A stretch of DNA of 64,000 nucleotides from NCBI GenBank assembly GCA_002698425.1, contig NZXU01000119.1, forward strand, positions 7,435 to 71,434. The letters are read 5' to 3'. The DNA comes from Ahrensia sp. GTDB lineage: Bacteria; Pseudomonadota; Alphaproteobacteria; Rhizobiales; Rhizobiaceae. This document shows, in pieces, positions 58,923 through 64,000 of this stretch (the first letter of the stretch is position 1; each line of letters starts with the position of its first letter). A program made the position numbers and the translations under genes. The notes under the pieces were generated by a model. That model made no database searches, was not told the DNA's origin, and saw nothing but the letters and a program-made list of their open reading frames with translations.

Positions 58923-60554
58923 GTGACTGCCACGCATACCGTCATCAACCAGGTTCCGCCGCTGGCCGGCAACGCCTTCCGCGACGACCCGCTTTTGCTG
59001 CAACTGGCGTCCGGAACGCCGGAGGCGCAACTGCGCGAATGGCAGCAGATCGGCGCCTATGTCCGTTCGGCGGAAGCGCAGGACCTCGCCCGGCTCGCGA
59101 ATACCGAGACGCCGAAGCTGAAATCGCACGACCGATACGGACACCGCCTCGACCGGGTGGAATTCCATCCGGCCTATCACGCGCTGATGCGCCGTTCGAC
59201 CGGCTGGGGGATGACGGCGTCTATCTGGGAACCGAAGGACAGGGGCGCGGCGCCCGGCCATCTGCGCCGTGCGCTAAGCTTCTACATGCTCGCGGGCTTG
59301 GAAAGCGGCCATCTGTGTCCGATGACCATGACCAGCGCCTCGCTTGCCGCGATCACGTCGTCGCCCGATCTCGCCCGCCAGTGGGCGCCGCGAATCGCTT
59401 CGCGCAAATATGATTCGGCCAACAAATCGCCGATGGAAAAGGCGGGCCTGACCGTCGGCATGGGCATGACCGAGAAACAGGGCGGCACGGATGTCCGCGC
59501 CAACATGACGGAAGCCGTGCATGAGGGCAGGGACCTTTACCGCCTGACCGGTCATAAATGGTTCATGTCCGCGCCGGCCAGCGACGCTTTTCTGGTGCTC
59601 GCCCAGGCCCCGCGCGGCCTCAGCTGCTTCCTCGTACCTCGCCTGCGGCCGGACGGCGAGGCGAACGGCATCGCGTTCATGCGGCTGAAGGACAAGCTCG
59701 GCAACAGGTCCAACGCATCCTCGGAAGCCGAATTCCATGCCGCGACCGGGCATCTGCTCGGCGAAGAGGGCGACGGCGTGCGCACCATCCTGGAAATGGT
59801 GACGCTGACCCGGCTTGATTGCGCGGTTGCTTCGGCAGGCCTGATGCGCGCTTCGCTGGCCGAAGCCGTCCATCACGCCCGCCACCGCCATGTCGGCGGC
59901 GGCGTACTGGCCGACAAGCCGTTGATGGTGCGCGTCCTCGCCGACATGGCCATCGACGCGGCGGCGGCAACGGCGCTGGCGATGCGGCTTGCCTATGCTT
60001 TCGATCATGCAGGCACGGACGAGTTCGAGGCTGCCTATACCCGCGCCATGACCCCGGTGGTCAAATACTGGGTCTGCAAGGTCGCGCCGCCGATGATCGG
60101 CGAGGCGATGGAGTGTCTCGGCGGCAATGGCTACACCGAGGACTTCCCGATCGCACGCCACTATCGCGAGGCGCCGGTCAACTCGATCTGGGAGGGCTCG
60201 GGCAATGTCATGGCGCTCGACCTGCTGCGGGTTCTGCACCGCTCGCCCGAATCCTACGACATGATCCTCGAGAATATCGGCCGCCATCTTGGCCGCCGCG
60301 GTCCGGGCACGCTCGACGTGTTGAGCGCCGCTTTCGACCTGGTGCGTACCGACGAGGGGGCCGCCCGTATCGTCGCGGAACAACTGGCGCTGGCCGCCGC
60401 CGCCGCCGAACTCTACCGGCTCGGCGCTGGCAAGCTCGCGGACGCATTCGTCGAAACGCGCCTGGCCGGCGCATGGCGGTCGAGCTACGGAATGATCGAC
60501 AGCCGCTTCGACGCGGCGCATCTGCTCGACGCGCTCTATCCGGCGGACAGCTGA
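58923..60554 (+). CDS. AidB-like acyl-CoA dehydrogenase family protein
   Basis: The 543-residue flavoprotein matches AidB in length and features: NQVPPLAGNAFRDDPLL near the start, GMGMTEKQGGTDVRAN, TGHKWFMSAP, the GNGYTEDFPIARHYREAP catalytic region and SIWEGSGNVMALDLLR. AidB binds DNA and protects against alkylation in enterobacteria. GTG 58923 was chosen because it gives this standard N-terminus; an in-frame ATG at 58857 would add 22 residues. The 3' end overlaps the convergent AEC gene by 19 bases. Confidence 0.88.
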   Translation: MTATHTVINQVPPLAGNAFRDDPLLLQLASGTPEAQLREWQQIGAYVRSAEAQDLARLANTETPKLKSHDRYGHRLDRVEFHPAYHALMRRSTGWGMTASIWEPKDRGAAPGHLRRALSFYMLAGLESGHLCPMTMTSASLAAITSSPDLARQWAPRIASRKYDSANKSPMEKAGLTVGMGMTEKQGGTDVRANMTEAVHEGRDLYRLTGHKWFMSAPASDAFLVLAQAPRGLSCFLVPRLRPDGEANGIAFMRLKDKLGNRSNASSEAEFHAATGHLLGEEGDGVRTILEMVTLTRLDCAVASAGLMRASLAEAVHHARHRHVGGGVLADKPLMVRVLADMAIDAAAATALAMRLAYAFDHAGTDEFEAAYTRAMTPVVKYWVCKVAPPMIGEAMECLGGNGYTEDFPIARHYREAPVNSIWEGSGNVMALDLLRVLHRSPESYDMILENIGRHLGRRGPGTLDVLSAAFDLVRTDEGAARIVAEQLALAAAAAELYRLGAGKLADAFVETRLAGAWRSSYGMIDSRFDAAHLLDALYPADS

Positions 60555-61474
60555 CCGGCGACGGCGAGGACCAGCGGGATGGTCAGGAAGGCGACGGCTG
60601 TCTGCACCGTGGCGATGGCCGCGTAGAGTTCCGCGTCGCCGCCCATCTGCCGCGCCAGCACATAGCCGTTCATTGCCGTCGGCACCGCCGCGCAGAGCGC
60701 CAGGTAGGAGACCTGCTGGCCGGTCAGGCCGAGCATCACGGCGAGACCGAGCACCATCGCCGGATAGACGATCAGCTTGAGCGCGGCGGCGATCAACACC
60801 GCGAGATTGGGCCTGAGCGCATCCTGCGGCCGCAATCCGGCGCCGATCGCCATGAGACCCATGCCGAGCGCCCCACGGGCGACCAAATTCAGCATTTCCA
60901 TGAGCGGGACGGGTATCTCGAAGGGCAGTGACCGCACGACGATCGCGGTGGCCGTCGCGAGGATCAACGGATTGACCGCGATCTTTCGCAATACGCCGCC
61001 GATATTGGGGTCGCGGCCTGCAAACCAGGCGACCGCAGCGACCGATTCGACATTGATCGGAATGATGACAATGGCCATCACCAGCGCGACCATCGCCGCG
61101 CCCTCGGGCGGGAACAGTTTCTCGGCGACCGCGAAGGCGAGAAAGCCGTTCCAGCGCACGGCCGTCTGGAATACCGAGGAAAAACCGGGCCGGCTGAGCC
61201 CGATCCGCGCCCGCAGGACTGGCCAAAGGGCGAGCGTCAGGATCGCGATCGCAATTCCGGGCAGGCCGAGCGCGACGATGATCGCATCCATGCTGAGCGC
61301 CGAGAAGTCGGCGCGCACGATCGTCACGAAAAGCAGTGTCGGATAAAGGACGTAGAATCCCATCACGTCCAGCCCGCGCCAGAAGTCCGCCGGAAAAAGC
61401 GGCAGCCGACGCAGCGCCTGACCGAGCACGATCAGCAGGAAAATGGGGAGGATGGCGGCGAAAATGGCGAGCAT
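60536..61474 (-). CDS. AEC-family (auxin efflux carrier-type) permease
   Basis: The 312-residue membrane protein has the ten-helix AEC topology. The family start is MLAIFAAILPIFLLIVLGQALRR, with GFYVLYPTLLFVTIV, GLMAIGAGLRPQ and a C-terminal PTAMNGYVLARQMGGD. Substrates of the family are organic anions or small acids; none can be named here. ATG 61474 gives the standard N-terminus; the upstream open frame is unsupported. Confidence 0.87.
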   Translation of the reverse strand: MLAIFAAILPIFLLIVLGQALRRLPLFPADFWRGLDVMGFYVLYPTLLFVTIVRADFSALSMDAIIVALGLPGIAIAILTLALWPVLRARIGLSRPGFSSVFQTAVRWNGFLAFAVAEKLFPPEGAAMVALVMAIVIIPINVESVAAVAWFAGRDPNIGGVLRKIAVNPLILATATAIVVRSLPFEIPVPLMEMLNLVARGALGMGLMAIGAGLRPQDALRPNLAVLIAAALKLIVYPAMVLGLAVMLGLTGQQVSYLALCAAVPTAMNGYVLARQMGGDAELYAAIATVQTAVAFLTIPLVLAVAGQLSAG

Positions 61475-61626
61475 GGAGAGGGGGTTCGCGAGGGCGTCCG
61501 GACAGTCTTGCCCCAGTTGCGTAGCGCTGGGCAAGGCCTGTGGAAAGCCGTTAACCTTAACAAAGGGTATACGTTGCGACGCGCGGCCATGGGACCGATA
61601 GTCCGGCAAGACCGAACGGGGGCGAC

Positions 61627-62181
61627 ATGCGCCGGATTCTCACAGGCAGTATTTTGTTGGGCTGGATAGCGTTCCTTGCCGGCGCGGTCGTGCGCGGCAC
61701 GGGCATCGGCGAACAGGGGCTCCTCTACGAAATGCAGCTGATGCTGGTTGATTCACCGGCATTTTCCCTCACCGCCGAACTGGCGCGGGGCATCCTTACA
61801 GGTGTGATCGTCCTGACGCTGACTGCCGCTTTGTGGGCGCTGATGTTCGCGTTGGCGACCGGCGAAGAGGAAAGGCGCGAGCGGGTCACGGCGCTCGGCG
61901 CCGCATTCTCCGTTGCGCTGCTGGTGTGTTCCATTCTGATATTTGTCGCGACCGTCGCCGGGAGTTCGCAGGTCGTCGGCATGCTGTTTTCCATCCAGAT
62001 GGCGACGCTCTTTTCCCTTCTCGCGGCTGTCGGCGTCGAGATTGCGTGGGAGCTCGGACTGGCCGGATCGCCGTCCGAGGTCGCCGAAACCGAGGCCGGC
62101 CAGCAGCGCGCCGCCCTTTCCGTGGCCTCGCTTCGTCTTTCCGCCTTCGGCTCTCCGGCCAATGACCGGGGGACACGCTGA
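61627..62181 (+). CDS. Hypothetical membrane protein
   Basis: The 184-residue protein has four hydrophobic segments (about 5-25, 55-75, 88-110, 118-140) and a C-terminal hydrophilic tail. I do not recognise the family. The start follows a GGGGCGAC sequence. The stop overlaps the next gene (TGATG), so the two are translated together. Confidence 0.7.
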   Translation: MRRILTGSILLGWIAFLAGAVVRGTGIGEQGLLYEMQLMLVDSPAFSLTAELARGILTGVIVLTLTAALWALMFALATGEEERRERVTALGAAFSVALLVCSILIFVATVAGSSQVVGMLFSIQMATLFSLLAAVGVEIAWELGLAGSPSEVAETEAGQQRAALSVASLRLSAFGSPANDRGTR

Positions 62182-62522
62182 TGCGTTATCTCCTGTGGCT
62201 CTGGCTGACGCCGCTGACCCTGTTCTGGGGCTGGTTCGGCCTGTCCTATTACGACGTGAATTTCGGCCTGACGATCTTCAGCCGCCAACTGCATGATCTC
62301 GTTTTCAACATTTACGGCTCGCTGCTCGGTATCGAGCCGTCGACGATCCCGGTCCTGTTCCTGAAGGCCTGCATCTTCGACACGTTCCTGATTTTCGGAA
62401 TCATTGCCTTCCGCAAGCGCAAGCAGATCCGCGCTTGGTGGGACAATCGACGCTCACGGGCCGAGGCCGAGATCGCCGAAGCGCCGCGCGAGGGCGTTCC
62501 CGCTCAGATCCCCGCCGAATAG
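62181..62522 (+). CDS. Small membrane protein resembling DUF6105
   Basis: The 113-residue protein has two transmembrane helices (about 4-24 and 57-77) with the pattern [20 protein letters not shown] then [18 protein letters not shown] sequence. This fits the DUF6105 family as I recall it. It is coupled to the gene before it, and its last 19 bases overlap the convergent ruvX stop region. The function is unknown. Confidence 0.75.
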   Translation: MRYLLWLWLTPLTLFWGWFGLSYYDVNFGLTIFSRQLHDLVFNIYGSLLGIEPSTIPVLFLKACIFDTFLIFGIIAFRKRKQIRAWWDNRRSRAEAEIAEAPREGVPAQIPAE

Positions 62523-62974
62523 AGCCTGTCCAGCGCACCCTGCAGGATGAAGGCCGCCGCCGCCGAATCGACCCGGTCGGCGCGTTTTGCCCGTGACACG
62601 TCCTGCTCGATCAGCGACCGCTCGGCGGCGACCGTCGACAGGCGCTCGTCCCAGAACGAGATCGGCATATCGGTCTTCTGCGCGAGATTGCGCGCAAAGG
62701 CGCGGGTTGCCTGGACGCGGGGACCTTCTGAGCCGTCCATGTTGAGGGGGAGGCCGAGCACGATGGCTCCGGCATTTTCCTTTGCCAGCAACGCCAGCAG
62801 GGCCGTGGCGTCGGCGGTGAATTTGGTCCGCCGTATCACCGGCCGCGGGGTCGCCAGCGACAGGCCGCGGTCGCTGACCGCCACGCCGATCGTCTTGGTG
62901 CCGAGGTCGAGGCCGGCAATCGTCTGACCAGGTTTCAGCGCCGAAGCGATCTCCTCGATTGCGATTTCTGCCAT
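62504..62974 (-). CDS. ruvX: Putative Holliday junction resolvase / pre-16S rRNA nuclease (YqgF)
   Basis: The 156-residue RNase H-like protein shows the metal-binding [15 protein letters not shown] start, the Glu-containing [13 protein letters not shown] motif, FWDERLSTV and the terminal Asp in DSAAAAFIL. The YqgF family takes part in 16S rRNA 5' maturation and possibly recombination. It is divergent from the UPF0173 gene. Confidence 0.92.
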   Translation of the reverse strand: MAEIAIEEIASALKPGQTIAGLDLGTKTIGVAVSDRGLSLATPRPVIRRTKFTADATALLALLAKENAGAIVLGLPLNMDGSEGPRVQATRAFARNLAQKTDMPISFWDERLSTVAAERSLIEQDVSRAKRADRVDSAAAAFILQGALDRLYSAGI

Positions 62975-63050
62975 GCCCGGTTTTCTGCGCTCGTCAAATC
63001 TCTATGTTGGGTCCATACAACGCAGCGACATCCATTGCGAGGAGGCATGC

Positions 63051-63758
63051 ATGAAAGTCACCTGGTACGGCCATTCCGGTTTTCGCATCGAAACGGGCGA
63101 CGCACAGATCCTGATCGATCCGTTCCTGTCCGACAATCCGAAATGGGACGGCGGATGGGAGGATGTCGCGGAGGGCGTCACGCATGTCCTGCTCACCCAC
63201 GGCCATGACGACCATCTCGGCGACGCCGAGGCCATTGTGAAGAAGTCCGGCGCGATGCTCGTCGCCAATTTCGAAATCTGCATGTACCTGGTCGGCAAGG
63301 GCGTCGACGGAAACAAGATCAATCCGGGCAATCACGGCGGCACGGTCGATTGCGGCGGTTTCACCACCTCTTTCGTGCGCGCCGATCATTCTTCCTCCAG
63401 CCAGACCGGCGGAGGCCAGAATGTCTATCTTGGCAATCCCGCGGGGCTGGTGCTGCACTTCCCCGACGAACCGACCTTCTATCACATGGGCGACACCGAC
63501 ATTTTCGGCGACATGGAACTGATCAACGAATTGCACAAGCCGGAAATCGGCGTCGTGCCGATCGGCGACCGGTTCACCATGGGCGGCGCGGTCGCGGCGA
63601 TAGCCTGCCGGCGCTTCTTCTCCTTCTCGAAGGTGATTCCGTGCCACTACGGCACTTTCCCGATGATCGACCAGACGGCCGACACGTTCATCGAAGCGAT
63701 GGAGGGGGACGCCGACAGCGTGCTGGTGCCGGAGATCGGCAAGCCGTTTGATCTCTAG
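63051..63758 (+). CDS. UPF0173 metal-dependent hydrolase
   Basis: The 235-residue metallo-beta-lactamase-fold protein has the zinc motif [12 protein letters not shown] near residue 49, the [10 protein letters not shown] segment with its Asp, and [12 protein letters not shown] near the end. ATG 63051 follows a GGAGGCATGC ribosome-binding site; upstream in-frame sequence to 62973 overlaps ruvX. The substrate is unknown. Confidence 0.9.
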   Translation: MKVTWYGHSGFRIETGDAQILIDPFLSDNPKWDGGWEDVAEGVTHVLLTHGHDDHLGDAEAIVKKSGAMLVANFEICMYLVGKGVDGNKINPGNHGGTVDCGGFTTSFVRADHSSSSQTGGGQNVYLGNPAGLVLHFPDEPTFYHMGDTDIFGDMELINELHKPEIGVVPIGDRFTMGGAVAAIACRRFFSFSKVIPCHYGTFPMIDQTADTFIEAMEGDADSVLVPEIGKPFDL

Positions 63759-63790
63759 CGATTTCACGTCACGCGCGGGGTGGCGCCGGA

Positions 63791-63822
63791 TAGGCTAAAT
63801 TTTGGCGTTGCCTAGCTTTTTT
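63791..63822 (+). terminator. Possible weak terminator after the UPF0173 gene
   Basis: TAGGC (63791-63795) can pair with GCCTA (63810-63814) around a 14-base loop, followed by six Ts (63817-63822). The short stem makes this weak, but the T-run and location, about 30 bases past the stop, fit. Confidence 0.35.
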
Positions 63823-63936
63823 ACGCCGTGTTGCCGAAGGGTGACGCGCTGCGGACGCAAATCATGGTTTATCGGTCCCGTTGGTGGAGTTGAGTCGCCG
63901 GAAGTGCCGGCGGTCGACCTCTAAAAGGATATGACC

Positions 63937-64000
63937 ATGAGAACATTGCTTGCGGTTTCCACGGCGATTGGCGCGCTTTGCATTTCGACCGGGCTTGCGG
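63937..64000 (+). CDS. Partial gene for an exported protein, cut by the window end
   Basis: A TAAAAGGAT ribosome-binding site precedes two in-frame ATGs, 63931 and 63937; spacing favours 63937. The visible 21 residues (MRTLLAVSTAIGALCISTGL...) are a typical Sec signal peptide: basic start then a hydrophobic core. The rest lies outside the window, so no function can be given. Confidence 0.6.
   Translation, partial: MRTLLAVSTAIGALCISTGLA

Noticed and set aside
59274..61226. 650-codon - strand open frame across aidB and the AEC gene
   Set aside because: Shadow frame; the AEC protein is in a different frame and has clear helices.
61540..61575. Possible CtrA site (TTAAC repeats near 61550-61562)
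   Set aside because: The two TTAA halves are two bases apart rather than seven, so the site does not fit the consensus.

Overview
The window is ordinary chromosomal DNA of a high-GC alphaproteobacterium. It is most likely a member of Hyphomicrobiales (Rhizobiales): the run nuoA-N, birA, rnj, mce, DUF1467, proS, lolC, lolD, dnaE, the divK-pleD pair and the opgG-opgH-opgC cluster are familiar together in that order, and the SOS box has the alphaproteobacterial form GTTC-N7-GTTC. The genus cannot be fixed from the sequence alone. I see no tRNA or rRNA gene, insertion sequence, prophage, CRISPR array or integration site.

Region by region. Positions 1-17074 hold a complete 14-subunit complex I operon on the + strand. 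It carries two passengers between nuoF and nuoG: an Ala/Lys-rich protein and a DUF3291 protein. The NuoE subunit has a long C-terminal extension whose last domain is repeated in the Ala/Lys-rich passenger. Positions 17097-20289 continue with biotin ligase, RNase J, methylmalonyl-CoA epimerase and a DUF1467 protein. Positions 20660-27837 hold prolyl-tRNA synthetase, the LolC/LolD lipoprotein-release transporter, a 28-residue membrane peptide and the replicative polymerase DnaE.

Positions 27834-36613 are all on the - strand: DUF2269 and SDR/DoxX proteins, the ribosome GTPase RsgA with a structured leader that contains a tiny ORF, a NYN-domain protein, and the osmoregulated periplasmic glucan genes opgG, opgH and opgC. 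opgH looks severed near its start by an in-frame TAA. Positions 36846-42916 (+) hold a membrane c-di-GMP enzyme, a PLP ammonia-lyase-like protein, an M24 hydrolase and a Na/phosphate symporter-like protein. Positions 42913-44881 are a divergent dinB/acetyltransferase pair around a LexA box. Next come a HAD-like protein, DUF3572, and the DivK/PleD cell-cycle and c-di-GMP signalling pair.

Positions 47799-58773 form a long - strand series transcribed from pyrB towards rpmG: pyrB, a probably non-catalytic pyrC, plsY, dprA, topA, rnr, DUF983, NUDIX, rpmG. The right end holds an AidB-type acyl-CoA dehydrogenase, an AEC permease, two small membrane proteins, RuvX, a UPF0173 metal hydrolase and the start of an exported protein cut by the window edge.

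Most of the window is housekeeping. What merits a second look is the repeated helix-hairpin-helix-like domain inside the complex I operon, the interrupted opgH, the metal-ligand-less dihydroorotase, the shared LexA site, the rsgA leader ORF, and several convergent gene pairs whose 3' ends overlap. I did not find an unmistakably new multi-gene system.
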